Shown here: positions 9,823 through 19,864 of the stretch, in pieces
How the letters are laid out: the number at the start of each line of letters is the position of its first letter
Position numbering within the stretch: the first letter of the stretch is position 1
Source of the DNA: Paraburkholderia ginsengisoli NBRC 100965
GTDB lineage: Bacteria; Pseudomonadota; Gammaproteobacteria; Burkholderiales; Burkholderiaceae
Reading direction: 5' to 3'
Assembly (NCBI RefSeq): GCF_000739735.1
Contig: NZ_BBJF01000004.1
Coordinates: 682,001 to 746,000 of the forward strand
Length of the DNA stretch: 64,000 nt
Program-made: the position numbers and the translations under genes
The notes under the pieces: generated by a model
Database searches by the model: none
Told to the model about the DNA's origin: nothing
What the model saw: the letters and a program-made list of their open reading frames with translations, nothing else

Positions 9823-11379
9823 ATGTCGTTTTCCCCAAGCATTGCAGGGTTATCCGAAGCTTTAGCGGATTTTTCCAACGCTCTTGTCACCTCCCCCGAA
9901 AGCGCGTTCGCGCGGCTCGGCAGCGCGTTTCTCACGCGCCTGCCGGCCGCGCCGCTCGACGCGCCCTACATGGTTGGCTTCTCCACGGAGACCGCCGCGC
10001 TGCTCGGTCTCGCGCCCGAGCTTCAGAACGATCCGGGCTTCGTCGAACTGTTCTCCGGCAACGCCACGCGCGCCTGGCCGGCCGACGCGCTGCCTTATGC
10101 GTCGGTGTATTCCGGGCATCAGTTCGGCGTGTGGGCGGGCCAGCTCGGCGACGGTCGTGCGCTCGGTCTCGGCGAAATCGAACACGACGGCCAGCGCTTC
10201 GAGTTGCAGTTGAAGGGCGCGGGACGCACGCCGTATTCACGCATGGGCGACGGCCGCGCGGTGTTGCGTTCGTCGATCCGCGAATATCTGTGCTCGGAGG
10301 CGATGCACCACCTCGGCATTCCGACCACCCGCGCGCTGTGCGTGATCGGCTCCGATCAGCCGGTGCGGCGCGAGACGGTCGAGACCGCCGCGGTGGTCAC
10401 GCGCGTCGCGCCGAGCTTCGTGCGCTTCGGCCACTTCGAGCACTTTTATTCGAACGATCGCACCGACGCGCTGCGCGCGCTCGCCGATCACGTGATCGAG
10501 CGTTTCTATCCGCGTTGCCGCGACGCCGACGATCCGTATCTCGCGCTGCTGAACGAAGCCGTGCTGTCCACCGCCGACCTGATGGTCGAGTGGCAGGCGG
10601 TCGGCTTCTGTCACGGCGTGATGAATACCGACAACATGTCGATCCTTGGCCTCACGATCGACTACGGTCCGTTCGGTTTCATGGACGGCTTCGACGCCGG
10701 CTACATCTGCAACCACTCCGATACACAGGGCCGTTACGCGTACAGGATGCAGCCGCAAATTGCGTACTGGAATCTGTTCTGCCTCGCGCAAGGTTTGTTG
10801 CCGCTGCTCGGCGAACAGCACGACGAAAGCGTGCGCGGCGACAAGGCGATCGAAGACGCGCAGCGTGTGCTCGGCGGCTTCAAGGAGCGTTTCGCGCCCG
10901 CGCTGGAGCGGCGCATGCGCGCGAAGCTCGGCCTCGAAGTCGGGCGCGACGGCGACGATGCGCTGGTCAATCGCCTGTTCGACGTGATGCACGCGAACCG
11001 CGCCGATTTCACGCTGACCTTCCGCCACCTCGCGCGCCTGTCGAAGCACGACGCGAGCGGCGACGCGCCGGTGCGCGACCTGTTTCTCGATCGCGCCGCG
11101 TTCGATGCGTGGGCGAACGACTACCGCGCGCGGCTGTCCCATGAAACACGCGACGACGCCGCGCGCGCCATTGCAATGAACCGTGTGAACCCCAAATTCG
11201 TACTTCGCAATCACCTTGCGGAAACGGCGATCCGCCGCGCGAAAGAGAAGGATTTTTCCGAAGTGGAGCGCCTCGCCGCGGTGCTATGTCGTCCTTTCGA
11301 CGAACAGCCCGAGCACGAAGCGTACGCGGCGCTGCCGCCGGACTGGGCGAGTTCGCTGGAAGTCAGCTGCTCGTCATGA
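9823..11379 (+). CDS. selO: protein adenylyltransferase SelO (YdiU)
   Basis: 518 residues, a full-length SelO pseudokinase. The glycine-rich and ATP-binding parts are visible: [23 protein letters not shown], then [21 protein letters not shown] (in pieces), and the metal-site stretch [23 protein letters not shown]. SelO binds ATP in a flipped orientation and transfers AMP to Ser/Thr/Tyr of target proteins, including redox proteins, so it is an AMPylase rather than a kinase. The eukaryotic homologue ends in a selenocysteine; this one ends LEVSCSS with a cysteine near the C-terminus, as in bacteria. The start MSFSPSIAG replaces a 56-residue non-family extension. It precedes msrB by 160 bp on the same strand. 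Confidence 0.93.
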   Translation: MSFSPSIAGLSEALADFSNALVTSPESAFARLGSAFLTRLPAAPLDAPYMVGFSTETAALLGLAPELQNDPGFVELFSGNATRAWPADALPYASVYSGHQFGVWAGQLGDGRALGLGEIEHDGQRFELQLKGAGRTPYSRMGDGRAVLRSSIREYLCSEAMHHLGIPTTRALCVIGSDQPVRRETVETAAVVTRVAPSFVRFGHFEHFYSNDRTDALRALADHVIERFYPRCRDADDPYLALLNEAVLSTADLMVEWQAVGFCHGVMNTDNMSILGLTIDYGPFGFMDGFDAGYICNHSDTQGRYAYRMQPQIAYWNLFCLAQGLLPLLGEQHDESVRGDKAIEDAQRVLGGFKERFAPALERRMRAKLGLEVGRDGDDALVNRLFDVMHANRADFTLTFRHLARLSKHDASGDAPVRDLFLDRAAFDAWANDYRARLSHETRDDAARAIAMNRVNPKFVLRNHLAETAIRRAKEKDFSEVERLAAVLCRPFDEQPEHEAYAALPPDWASSLEVSCSS

Positions 11380-11539
11380 CACGCGGGTCAGAAGCGGCAC
11401 CCTGCCCTGTTCCGCGAAATGAACCGGGTCCGCGATGAAAGCGCAACGAAGCTGCAATGAAGCCTGAACGCAAGGCCGAACGAATCAACGCCAATCCATC
11501 AAGCCGTCCCCAGAACAAGCCCGAGACAGGAACCCGACC

Positions 11540-11962
11540 ATGAACCATCCCGACGACCTCAACACCGACGCCCCCGCCGTGCAGAAAGACGACGCCGAGT
11601 GGCGCAAGCAGCTCTCCGACATCGAATATCAGGTGACGCGGCACGCAGCCACCGAGCGGCCGTTCACGGGCCGCTATCACGATCACTGGGATCGCGGCAT
11701 CTACGATTGCGTGTGCTGCGGCACGCCGCTATTCGAATCGGACACCAAGTTCGACGCCGGCTGCGGCTGGCCGAGCTACTTCAAGCCGATCAACGGCGAA
11801 GTGATCGCCGAGAAGACCGACCGCTCGCACGGCATGCTTCGCATCGAAGTGCAATGCAAGAACTGCGGCGCACATCTGGGTCACGTGTTCGAAGACGGCC
11901 CCGCGCCGACGGGCTTGCGTTACTGCATCAATTCGGCTGCGTTACAATTCGAGCCCAAGTAA
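11540..11962 (+). CDS. msrB: peptide-methionine (R)-S-oxide reductase
   Basis: 140 residues. MsrB reduces the R epimer of methionine sulfoxide in proteins, using thioredoxin. The catalytic cysteine is C129 in [13 protein letters not shown]. Zinc is held by two CxxC-type pairs, C57/C60 in YDCVCCG and C106/C109 in [15 protein letters not shown]. The [13 protein letters not shown] stretch carries the conserved Trp and the usual recycling-cysteine position (C75). Length and order match stand-alone MsrB, without a fused MsrA. The location behind selO puts two redox-linked proteins together. Confidence 0.96.
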   Translation: MNHPDDLNTDAPAVQKDDAEWRKQLSDIEYQVTRHAATERPFTGRYHDHWDRGIYDCVCCGTPLFESDTKFDAGCGWPSYFKPINGEVIAEKTDRSHGMLRIEVQCKNCGAHLGHVFEDGPAPTGLRYCINSAALQFEPK

Positions 11963-12224
11963 TCCCAGCGGCGCCGAGTCAGGCGCGTTGCCGGCCGGCG
12001 TGAGCGGTAGAGCCGGCCCGGCCACGCGATGCAACCGACCCGGCTCACGGGCTTGCCGCCGCGGCGCGACCGGTCCGCTACGCGCGGCCCGGCACGCCGT
12101 CGTCCGTTCATGCGACGGGCGCGCGTGACGGATCGGCGCGGCGCGTTTGCGCCGCTTGCACACCACCGGGCGCTTCGCACCGCGCCCTCACCCTCGACTC
12201 ACTCTCCGTATTCCCGACCAGATA

Positions 12225-12755
12225 ATGAAATTCCTGTTCGATCTGTTCCCGATCATCCTGTTCTTCGTCGCCTTCAAGATCTGGGGCATTTTCACGGCGA
12301 CGGCAGTGGCGATCGTCGCCACGCTGGTGCAGATCGCGTGGGTGGCTTTCCGCCACCGCAAGGTCGATCCGATGCTGTGGGTGAGCCTCGGCGTCGTCAC
12401 CGTATTCGGCGGCGCGACGCTCGTGCTGCACAACGACACCTTCATCAAATGGAAGCCGACCGTGCTGTACTGGGCGTTTTCCGTCGCGCTGATCGTTTCG
12501 CAACTGGCCTTCAACAAGAACCTGATCGAAGCGATGATGGGCAAGCAGATCACGCTGCCGCACGCGATCTGGGGCAAGCTGAACCTCATCTGGGCGGTGT
12601 TTTTCGTGCTGCTCGGGCTCGTGAACCTGTTCGTCGCGTATCACTACACGACCGACCAGTGGGTCAATTTCAAGCTGTTCGGCGCAACCGGCTGCCTGCT
12701 GGTGTTCATCGTCGGACAGAGTTTGTGGCTGTCGAAGTACATGAAGGAAGAATGA
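12225..12755 (+). CDS. yciB: septation protein A / inner membrane spanning protein
   Basis: 176 residues, almost entirely membrane helices (about five), opening with [20 protein letters not shown], the hallmark of YciB/IspZ. The family takes part in cell envelope maintenance and in septum formation, and interacts with division and elongation proteins; despite the old name IspZ it is not an isoprenoid enzyme. Conserved blocks [17 protein letters not shown] and [11 protein letters not shown] are intact. The start at 12225 is chosen because the upstream 26 in-frame residues are not conserved. It is the first gene of a compact operon, with bolA starting one base after its stop. Confidence 0.94.
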   Translation: MKFLFDLFPIILFFVAFKIWGIFTATAVAIVATLVQIAWVAFRHRKVDPMLWVSLGVVTVFGGATLVLHNDTFIKWKPTVLYWAFSVALIVSQLAFNKNLIEAMMGKQITLPHAIWGKLNLIWAVFFVLLGLVNLFVAYHYTTDQWVNFKLFGATGCLLVFIVGQSLWLSKYMKEE

Positions 12756-12756
12756 C

Positions 12757-13071
12757 ATGACGAGCGATGTTTTCATGCATGCCACCACCGCCGAGCGCGC
12801 CGCGTTGATCGAAGCGCGCCTCACGGCCGCGCTCGCGCCGGTCGCCTCGATCAGCATCACCGACGACAGCGCGCAGCACGCGGGCCACGCCGGCGCGTCC
12901 GCCGGCGGTCATTTCAGCGTCACGATCGTGGCCGTCGCATTTGGTGGCAAGGCCCGCGTGGCGCGGCATCGCATGGTGTATGATGCGCTGGCCGATGCCA
13001 TGCAGCGCGGCATTCATGCCCTTGCCATCACGGCGTATACGCCCGAAGAATTTGCTTTGTTGCCCCGCTAG
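12757..13071 (+). CDS. BolA family protein
   Basis: 104 residues. The BolA fold is readable: the N-terminal helix ERAALIEARLTAAL, the beta strand SISITDDSAQHAGH, HFSVTIVAVAFGG, the helix-turn segment RVARHRMVYDALAD and the final HALAITAYTPEEF. BolA proteins pair with monothiol glutaredoxins around an Fe-S cluster and can act in iron-sulfur handling or in transcription control of shape genes. The HA(A/G)H-like segment includes His residues suited to cluster binding. A second in-frame ATG at 12775 could be the start. Translation is probably coupled to yciB, whose stop is one base upstream, and a parvulin gene follows after 9 bases. Confidence 0.9.
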   Translation: MTSDVFMHATTAERAALIEARLTAALAPVASISITDDSAQHAGHAGASAGGHFSVTIVAVAFGGKARVARHRMVYDALADAMQRGIHALAITAYTPEEFALLPR

Positions 13072-13080
13072 GAACTTCCG

Positions 13081-13860
13081 ATGACCTTGAAGAAAACCCG
13101 CCTTTGGGTATTGCTGGCTGCGTTTGCGGCCGCACCTGCATTTGCACAGAACATCGCTGTCGTCAACGGCACGCCGATTCCGAAAGCGCGCGCCGATGCG
13201 CTGATCGATCAACTGGTTCATCAAGGCCAGCAAAACACGCCGCAATTGCAGATGGCCGTGCGCGAAGAGCTGGTGAACCGCGAAATCCTCATGCAGGAAG
13301 CGCTGCGCCGCGGGCTGCCGAATCGTCCGGACATCAAGGCGCAAATTGCCGTCGCGCAACAGACCGTGGTGCTGCGCGCGCTGATCGAAGACTTCGTGAA
13401 GAACAACCAGCCGAGCGACGCCGAAGTCACCGCGCGCTACAACGCGCTGATCAAGGACGCGGGCGGCAAGGAATTCCACCTGCACCACATCCTCGTCGAC
13501 AACGAACAGCAGGCGAAGGACCTGATCGCGAAGATCAAGGCCGGCGCAAGCTTCGAAGATCTCGCGAAGCAATACTCGAAGGACCCGGGATCGGGCAAGA
13601 ATGGCGGCGACCTGGACTGGTCGGACCCGAAAGCCTACGTGCCTGAATTCGCGGAAGCGGCCACGCATCTGCAGAAAGGCCAGATGACCGACACGCCGGT
13701 GCGCACGCAATTCGGCTGGCACATCATCCGTGTCGACGACATTCGCAGCACGACGCCGCCGCCGCTGGAGCAGGTGCGCGCGCAGATCGTCCAGCAGATC
13801 CAGCAGGAAAAGCTGCAGGCATTCGAAGAAGGTCTGCGCAAGAACGCGAAGATTCAGTAA
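13081..13860 (+). CDS. periplasmic parvulin-type peptidyl-prolyl isomerase
   Basis: 259 residues. A Sec signal peptide (MTLKKTRLWVLLAAFAAAPAFAQ) is followed by a SurA/PrsA-like N-terminal helical chaperone region (25-130) and one PpiC rotamase domain (about 134-228): FHLHHILVDNEQQAKDLI, FEDLAKQYSKDPGSGKNGG and TQFGWHIIRVDD. Such proteins help outer membrane or secreted proteins fold in the periplasm. It closes the yciB-bolA operon and is followed by a strong terminator hairpin. A second, membrane-anchored PpiC protein (ppiD) occurs at 25.6-27.5 kb, so the two are not allelic copies. Confidence 0.93.
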   Translation: MTLKKTRLWVLLAAFAAAPAFAQNIAVVNGTPIPKARADALIDQLVHQGQQNTPQLQMAVREELVNREILMQEALRRGLPNRPDIKAQIAVAQQTVVLRALIEDFVKNNQPSDAEVTARYNALIKDAGGKEFHLHHILVDNEQQAKDLIAKIKAGASFEDLAKQYSKDPGSGKNGGDLDWSDPKAYVPEFAEAATHLQKGQMTDTPVRTQFGWHIIRVDDIRSTTPPPLEQVRAQIVQQIQQEKLQAFEEGLRKNAKIQ

Positions 13861-13883
13861 GTTTGAACTGAACGCTCAAGTGC

Positions 13884-13912
13884 AAAAAAGCCGCCCTGGG
13901 GCGGCTTTTTTT
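13884..13912. terminator. bidirectional Rho-independent terminator
   Basis: The stem AAGCCGCC / GGCGGCTT around a 4-base loop has a run of A on the left and a run of T on the right, so it can stop transcription from either side. It closes the yciB-bolA-parvulin operon and may also catch purL transcripts. Confidence 0.85.
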
Positions 13913-13971
13913 GTTGCTGCGGATTCGTTGCGTGCCGAGTGAAAAGCGAAGCGCGCGAGCCGCGCAATACG

Positions 13972-14002
13972 ACAAGGCCGCCGCACGAAGCGGCGGCCTT
14001 GT
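13972..14002 (-). terminator. purL: purL-distal hairpin
   Basis: A perfect 13-bp stem ACAAGGCCGCCGC / GCGGCGGCCTTGT with a 5-base loop lies 10 bases beyond the purL stop. No long T run follows on the minus strand, so it may protect the 3' end or act with the neighbouring terminator. Confidence 0.55.
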
Positions 14003-14011
14003 CTGTCACGA

Positions 14012-17000
14012 TCAACCCAGCCAGCGACGCGCGTTCTGGAACACACGCAGCCACGGGCTCGCGTCCGTGCCGTTCTCGCCCCAGCCTTCCGGATGCCAGC
14101 TCATCTGCACCGCGCGATGCACACGCTCGGTGTGCGGCATCAGCACGGTGAAGCGGCCGTCGGCCGTCGTGACCGATGTGATGCCGTCCGGCGAGCCGTT
14201 CGGGTTGAACGGATACTGCTCGGTTGCCTGACCACGGTGATCGACGTAACGCATCGCCACCGCGACCTTCGACGCATCGCCCTGCTGCGAGAAGTCCGCG
14301 TAGCCTTCGCCGTGCGCAACCGCGACCGGAATGCGCGAGCCTTCCATGCCGGCGAAGAAGATCGACGGCGAGGCTTGCACTTCGACCAGCGAGAAGCGCG
14401 CTTCGAATTTCTCCGACTTGTTGCGCGTAAACTTCGGCCACGCTTGCGCGCCGGGGATCATCGACGCGAGGCTGCTCATCATCTGGCAGCCATTGCAGAT
14501 GCCGAGCGCGAACGTGTCTTCGCGGCCGAAGAACGCGGCGAACATGTCGGCCAGTTGCGCGTTGAAGCGGATCGCCTTCGCCCAGCCTTCGCCCGCGCCC
14601 AGCGTATCGCCGTACGAGAAGCCGCCGCACGCCACCGCGCCCGCGAAGTCCGCGAGATTCGCGCGGCCCGCGAGCAGATCGCTCATGTGCACGTCGTGCG
14701 CGTCGAAACCAGAGCGGTCGAATGCGTAAGCCGTTTCGAGGTGCGAGTTGACGCCCTGCTCGCGCAGGATCGCGACACGCGGACGCGCGCCCCTGCCGAT
14801 AAAGGGAGCGGCCTTATCCTCGGCCGGGTCGAAGCTCAGCACTGGCGTGAGGCCCGGATCGGCGGCGTCGAGCAGCGCGTCGTATTCGGCGTCGGCACAA
14901 GCCGGGTTGTCGCGCAGACGCGCGATACGCCAGCTCACTTCGCTCCACGTGCGATGCAATTCGGTGCGCGGTGCGTCGTAAATCTTCTTCGCGTCGCGAT
15001 AGATTTCGATCGTGTCGCGCTCGTTGATCTTGCCGATCACATGCGAGCATGCCGACAGACCGTGCTCGCGCAACGCGACCAGCACCGCGTCGCGGTCCGC
15101 CGTGCGCACCTGGATCACGCCGCCGAGTTCTTCGTTGAAAAGCGCGCGAATCGTGCGGTCGTCACGACGGCCGCTGGTCTGCTTCGCCCAGTCTTTCGCG
15201 TCGCCATAATCGGATTCGTGGTGCGGGTCGAGCACCAGCATGTCGACATTCAGCGACACGCCCACGTGACCCGCAAACGCCATTTCGCAGACCGTCGCCC
15301 ACAGGCCGCCGTCCGAACGGTCGTGGTAAGCGAGCAGCTTGCCATCGTTGTTCAGCGCCTGGATTGCGTTGAAGAAGCGCTTCAGGTCTTCCGGATCGTC
15401 GACGTCCGGCACCGTGTCGCCGACCTGCTGCGTCACCTGCGCGAGGATACTGCCGCCCAAACGTTGCTTGCCGCGGCCGAGGTCGATCGCGATCAGCACG
15501 GTGTCGCCCACGCCGTCCGTGCCGCTCATGCGGCGCAGTTGCGGCGTGAGATGCTTGCGCACGTCTTCGACCGGCGCGAACGCCGAGATGATCAGCGAGA
15601 CCGGCGCGACCACTTCCTTCGCGACGCCACGGTCTTCCCACTTGGTGCGCATCGACAGCGAATCCTTGCCGACCGGAATGCTGATGCCGAGCGCCGGGCA
15701 CAGTTCCATGCCGATCGCCTTGACCGTGTCGTAAAGCGCCGCGTCTTCGCCCGGCGCGCCACATGCGGCCATCCAGTTCGCCGACAGCTTCAGCTTGTCG
15801 AGCGACGCGATCGGCGCCGCCGCGATGTTCGTGACCGCCTCGCCGACCGCCATGCGGCCCGACGCCGGCGCGTCGATGACGGCGAGCGGCGTGCGCTCGG
15901 CCATCGTCATCGCTTCGCCGGTGAAGCCCGCGTAGTCCATCGTCGTGATCGCGACGTCGGCCACCGGCACCTGCCACGGGCCGACCATCTGGTCGCGCGC
16001 GGTTGTGCCGCCCACCGAGCGGTCGCCGATCGTAATCAGGAACGACTTGCTCGCGACCGTCGGGTGACGCAGCACGCTCTGGGCAAGCTCCGGCAACGCG
16101 AGACCGGTGACGTCCACCGGTTCGAGCTTCCGCTCGACGCGCTTGACATCGCGATGCATGCGCGGCGCCTTGCCGAGCAGCACTTCCATCGGCATGTCGA
16201 CCGGCTGATGCGCGGCGGCGTCGTTCAGTTCGGAGTCGATCAGCTTCAGCTGACGCTCGGCGGTGGCCGTGCCGATCACCGCGAACGGACAGCGCTCGCG
16301 CTTGCACATTGCTTCGAAGGCTGGGAGATCGGCCGGCGCAATGGCCAGCACATAGCGTTCTTGTGCTTCGTTCGACCAGATTTCGCGCGGCGACAGACCG
16401 CTCTCTTCCAGCTGGATCTTGCGCAGATCGAACAGCGCACCCTTGCCCGCACCGTCCACCACTTCCGGGAACGCGTTCGACAAACCGCCCGCGCCGACGT
16501 CGTGAATGCTCAGGATCGGGTTCTTGTCGCCGAGCTGCCAGCACGCGTTGATCACTTCCTGCGCGCGACGTTCGATTTCCGGATTGCCGCGCTGCACCGA
16601 GTCAAAGTCGAGTTCGGCGGTGTTGGTGCCCGTTGCCATCGAGCTGGCGGCGCCACCGCCCATGCCGATGCGCATACCCGGGCCGCCGATCTGGATCAGC
16701 AGCGATCCTTCCGGCAGATCGTGCTTGTGCGTGTGCTGGTCCGAGATGTTGCCGATGCCGCCGGCGATCATGATCGGCTTGTGATAACCGCGCACCAGAC
16801 CCGCGACGTTCTGCTCGTAAGCGCGGAAATAACCGCCCAGGTTCGGACGGCCGAATTCGTTGTTGAACGCGGCACCGCCGAGCGGGCCGTCGATCATGAT
16901 CTGCAACGGCGATGCGATACGGTCCGGGCGGCCATACGCTTCGAACGGGTCGGCCGGATTGCGGTGTGCGAGCGGCTGCGCGGCGTCGCGGGCGTTTTCC

Positions 17001-18106
17001 CATGCCTCGACGCCGTCCGGCAGTTCGAGGTTCGACACCGTGAAGCCCGCCAGACCCGCTTTCGGACGCGCGCCACGGCCGGTCGCGCCTTCGTCGCGGA
17101 TTTCGCCGCCCGCGCCGGTCGCGGCGCCCGGGAACGGCGAGATCGCGGTCGGGTGGTTGTGCGTCTCCACCTTCATCAGCGTGTGCGTGAGCTCGACGTT
17201 GCGGCGGTAGTGCTCCGGCAACTCATCGGCGCCGAGTTGCTCCGGCGTGCGCGGGAACCAGCGCTCGGCCATGCCGCCCGCCATGATCGCCGAGTTGTCC
17301 GAATACGCGACGATCGTACCTTGCGGGTTCAGCTTCTCGGTGTTGCGGATCATGTTGAACAGCGAGATGTCCTGCTTCTCGCCGTCGATCGTCCAGTCCG
17401 CGTTGAAAATCTTGTGGCGGCAATGTTCGCTGTTGGCCTGCGCGAACATCATCAGCTCGACGTCGGTCGGGTTGCGGCCGAGCTTCGTGAACGCGTCCAC
17501 CAGGTAGTCGATTTCGTCGTCGGCGAGCGCGAGGCCCAGTTCCGTGTTCGCGGCTTCGAGCGCGCCACGGCCGTGGCCGAGCACGTCGACGGTTTGCAGC
17601 GGCTTGGCCGGCAGTTCGTCGAACAGATGCAGCGCGTAGTCGCGCGACGGCGACACGCTTTCGGTCATGCGGTCGTGCAGCGCCGCGGCGACGGCCGCGC
17701 GGGCTTCGTCGGAGAGCGCTTTCTTGCCGCCCAGCAGCCCGCTTTTCAGCGCGACCGTGTACTCGACGCCGCGCTCGATGCGGCGCACCTGCGTGAGACC
17801 GCACAGGTGGGCGATGTCGGTTGCCTTGCTGGCCCACGGCGACACCGTGCCGAAACGCGGCACCACGAGGAAGGTTTCGACGGCGCCGCGCTCCTTGCTG
17901 TCTTCGAGCGGATCGCCGTAGTGCATCAGCGCCTCGACCTTCGCGCTGTCTTCAGCGGACAGCGGGGTCTGGGCATTGACGAAATGCAGGTATTGCCCGC
18001 GCACGCCGGTGATATTCGGGTCGATGCGCGTGAGCGTTTCGAGCAGACGGGTTTGACGGAAATCGGAAAGGGCCGAAGCGCCGGGGAAACACGAGAAGTG
18101 GGCCAT
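14012..18106 (-). CDS. purL: phosphoribosylformylglycinamidine synthase
   Basis: 1364 residues, the large single-chain PurL of proteobacteria. It makes FGAM from FGAR with glutamine and ATP, step four of purine synthesis. An N-terminal PurS-like region (1-160) leads into the AIR-synthase-like halves; [12 protein letters not shown] and [20 protein letters not shown] mark the first active half, and [10 protein letters not shown] the nucleotide site. The C-terminal class I glutaminase carries the nucleophile in [14 protein letters not shown] and the His/Glu pair in AHGEGYADF and near the end. The true start is [16 protein letters not shown]; 97 in-frame residues upstream are dropped. A TATAAT hexamer about 75 bases upstream fits its promoter. 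Confidence 0.97.
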   Translation of the reverse strand: MAHFSCFPGASALSDFRQTRLLETLTRIDPNITGVRGQYLHFVNAQTPLSAEDSAKVEALMHYGDPLEDSKERGAVETFLVVPRFGTVSPWASKATDIAHLCGLTQVRRIERGVEYTVALKSGLLGGKKALSDEARAAVAAALHDRMTESVSPSRDYALHLFDELPAKPLQTVDVLGHGRGALEAANTELGLALADDEIDYLVDAFTKLGRNPTDVELMMFAQANSEHCRHKIFNADWTIDGEKQDISLFNMIRNTEKLNPQGTIVAYSDNSAIMAGGMAERWFPRTPEQLGADELPEHYRRNVELTHTLMKVETHNHPTAISPFPGAATGAGGEIRDEGATGRGARPKAGLAGFTVSNLELPDGVEAWENARDAAQPLAHRNPADPFEAYGRPDRIASPLQIMIDGPLGGAAFNNEFGRPNLGGYFRAYEQNVAGLVRGYHKPIMIAGGIGNISDQHTHKHDLPEGSLLIQIGGPGMRIGMGGGAASSMATGTNTAELDFDSVQRGNPEIERRAQEVINACWQLGDKNPILSIHDVGAGGLSNAFPEVVDGAGKGALFDLRKIQLEESGLSPREIWSNEAQERYVLAIAPADLPAFEAMCKRERCPFAVIGTATAERQLKLIDSELNDAAAHQPVDMPMEVLLGKAPRMHRDVKRVERKLEPVDVTGLALPELAQSVLRHPTVASKSFLITIGDRSVGGTTARDQMVGPWQVPVADVAITTMDYAGFTGEAMTMAERTPLAVIDAPASGRMAVGEAVTNIAAAPIASLDKLKLSANWMAACGAPGEDAALYDTVKAIGMELCPALGISIPVGKDSLSMRTKWEDRGVAKEVVAPVSLIISAFAPVEDVRKHLTPQLRRMSGTDGVGDTVLIAIDLGRGKQRLGGSILAQVTQQVGDTVPDVDDPEDLKRFFNAIQALNNDGKLLAYHDRSDGGLWATVCEMAFAGHVGVSLNVDMLVLDPHHESDYGDAKDWAKQTSGRRDDRTIRALFNEELGGVIQVRTADRDAVLVALREHGLSACSHVIGKINERDTIEIYRDAKKIYDAPRTELHRTWSEVSWRIARLRDNPACADAEYDALLDAADPGLTPVLSFDPAEDKAAPFIGRGARPRVAILREQGVNSHLETAYAFDRSGFDAHDVHMSDLLAGRANLADFAGAVACGGFSYGDTLGAGEGWAKAIRFNAQLADMFAAFFGREDTFALGICNGCQMMSSLASMIPGAQAWPKFTRNKSEKFEARFSLVEVQASPSIFFAGMEGSRIPVAVAHGEGYADFSQQGDASKVAVAMRYVDHRGQATEQYPFNPNGSPDGITSVTTADGRFTVLMPHTERVHRAVQMSWHPEGWGENGTDASPWLRVFQNARRWLG

Positions 18107-18410
18107 GGACTTGACGTTGCGTCGCTCAATGATGCCGAGTGGTCGCGCATGCAGGCGACGTGAGGCGGAAAGGAAGTCCGGGATTATACCCCGGGAACAG
18201 GCTTCCAGCCGCCCTGGCGGTGCGCTTTCGGCGGGCGCGCGGACACCGCCGCGCGATGCGCCCCGCGTGGCCGCGGCGGCGGTTTGGCTGCTATCATTCG
18301 CCCTTTCACCAGATCGGCGCGAGCCGCCCGAGCCATGCCGGGCCGCGCCGCATGCCACGCTCAACGGGAATGCGCCGCTTCGGCGTCCCGTCGGCAACTC
18401 GAATCAAAAC
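18107..18410. other. intergenic region between divergent purL and DadA-like gene
   Basis: These 304 bases hold the promoters of two divergent genes. The only clear element is a minus-strand TATAAT hexamer at 18183-18188. I see no convincing -35 box, riboswitch or palindromic operator. Confidence 0.5.
18183..18188 (-). promoter_or_regulatory. purL: candidate -10 box for purL
   Basis: A perfect TATAAT hexamer on the minus strand, about 77 bases before the purL ATG. No good -35 lies 16-18 bases upstream, so the element rests on the -10 alone. Confidence 0.35.
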
Positions 18411-19709
18411 ATGGATGTCATCGTCATTGGCGGCGGGATAGCGGGCGTCGCCACCGCTTATCACCTGCGCGCGGCCGGCCACCGGGTGTGTGTCGTCGAG
18501 CGCCACGCGACCGTCGCGCAAGGCGCGACCTACGGGCACGGCGGCACCGTGCTGCCGACCCCGCTCGACGTCTGGTTCGGCCCGACCTTCATGGCGAGCC
18601 GTCAGAATGCAAAAAACGGCGTCGTCAACAGGATCGGCTTCAACGGCGCGGCGCGCCAGTTCGTCAAGCAGCTCGGCGCATTGCAGGAGCCTGACGCGTT
18701 TGCCCGCCAGTTCGGCCGCTTGCGACCGCTGATCGAAGCGTCGCGCGACGCGCTGGCCGACGTCGAGGCGCGCTTCGGGCTCGAATTCGAGCAAGTGAGC
18801 GGACTGCTTCATCTGGTGCGCAGCGAGCAGGAATGGGAGCAAACCCAGCCCGCGCTCGATCTGCTGCGCCAATACGAAGTCCCGCATCAAGTGCTGACGC
18901 CGGACGAATGCGCGGCGTTCGAGCATTCCGTGCGCACCGAGCCGGAATTCGCCGGCGGCGTTCTGTTCGATCAGGAACGCACCGGCAACAGCCCGCTTTT
19001 CACCAAACTCATCAAGCAGACGCTCGATACGCAAGGCGGCGTGCAGTTCATGCTCGGCAGCGAAGTCTCGGCGATCCGGCTGGAAGGCCAGCGCGCGGCC
19101 GTCGAACTGGCGCCGCGCCCGGGCAGCGCGGCACGCTCGCGCGAAGTCGACGTGATCCATGCCGACGCGGTGGTGGTCGCCGCCGGCCACGGCAGCCTCG
19201 CGCTGCTCGAACGGCTCGGGCTGCGATTGCCGCTGCATCCGCTGCGCATGCACACGCTGGTCGCGCCGATCGCGCATGAGGAATGCGCGCCGCACGTGGC
19301 GATCGTCGACGCGGTCAAGCGCATCGGCATCAGCCGGATGAACCATCGGCTGCGGATCGCCGGGGGCGCTGTGCTGCAGGGCGCCGGCCAGATCGACAAG
19401 CCACTGGGCGAAGCCGTGACCAAGGAAGCGTTCGCGCTGCTCGGCCAGGCAACCCACGACTGGATTCCGGGCGCTGCGCGAATCTCCGCGGCGATGCCGT
19501 GGGAAGGCGTCAAGCTGCTGTCGCCCGACGGCTTGCCGGTGATCGGCAACGCGCTGCATCCGCGGCTGTTCGTCAACGTCGGGCACGGCCCGGCGGGCTG
19601 GGGCCTCGCATACGGAGCGGGCAAGCTGGTCGCCGACCTGCTGTCGGGCCAGTCGCCGAATCTCCCCGACGACACCCTGGCCGCGCTGCGCGCAGACCGC
19701 TTTCAGTAA
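18411..19709 (+). CDS. FAD-dependent D-amino-acid dehydrogenase-like oxidoreductase
   Basis: 432 residues of the DadA/glycine-oxidase group. The dinucleotide-binding start MDVIVIGGGIAGVATAYHL is complete, followed by the acidic VVERH end of the second strand and the ARATYGHGG-type segment (QGATYGHGGTVLP). The C-terminus has the second FAD contact NVGHGPAGWGLAYGAGKL. DadA strips D-amino acids to keto acids, passing electrons to the respiratory chain via quinones. The gene stands alone, divergent from purL, without a racemase next to it, so substrate is uncertain. The upstream in-frame 102 residues are excluded because the flavin fold begins exactly at this ATG. Confidence 0.87.
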   Translation: MDVIVIGGGIAGVATAYHLRAAGHRVCVVERHATVAQGATYGHGGTVLPTPLDVWFGPTFMASRQNAKNGVVNRIGFNGAARQFVKQLGALQEPDAFARQFGRLRPLIEASRDALADVEARFGLEFEQVSGLLHLVRSEQEWEQTQPALDLLRQYEVPHQVLTPDECAAFEHSVRTEPEFAGGVLFDQERTGNSPLFTKLIKQTLDTQGGVQFMLGSEVSAIRLEGQRAAVELAPRPGSAARSREVDVIHADAVVVAAGHGSLALLERLGLRLPLHPLRMHTLVAPIAHEECAPHVAIVDAVKRIGISRMNHRLRIAGGAVLQGAGQIDKPLGEAVTKEAFALLGQATHDWIPGAARISAAMPWEGVKLLSPDGLPVIGNALHPRLFVNVGHGPAGWGLAYGAGKLVADLLSGQSPNLPDDTLAALRADRFQ

Positions 19710-19864
19710 ATCTTCGTCGATGACAGGCCGAGGCGGTCCCGCTACGGACCCGTCCGCGAGCGTCCGCTTATTGCAGGAACAGCCGCGCGCGCCGCTCGTA
19801 TCGGCACTACCATAGCGGTTCCCCCTTTTTTCGCCTGGCGGCTCCCCGACCGCCGGGCCTTCCC

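Noticed and set aside
14093..18163. 1356-residue open frame opposite purL
   Set aside because: Antisense to a complete purL; Arg/His/Asp-rich composition is a GC artefact and no family pattern is visible.
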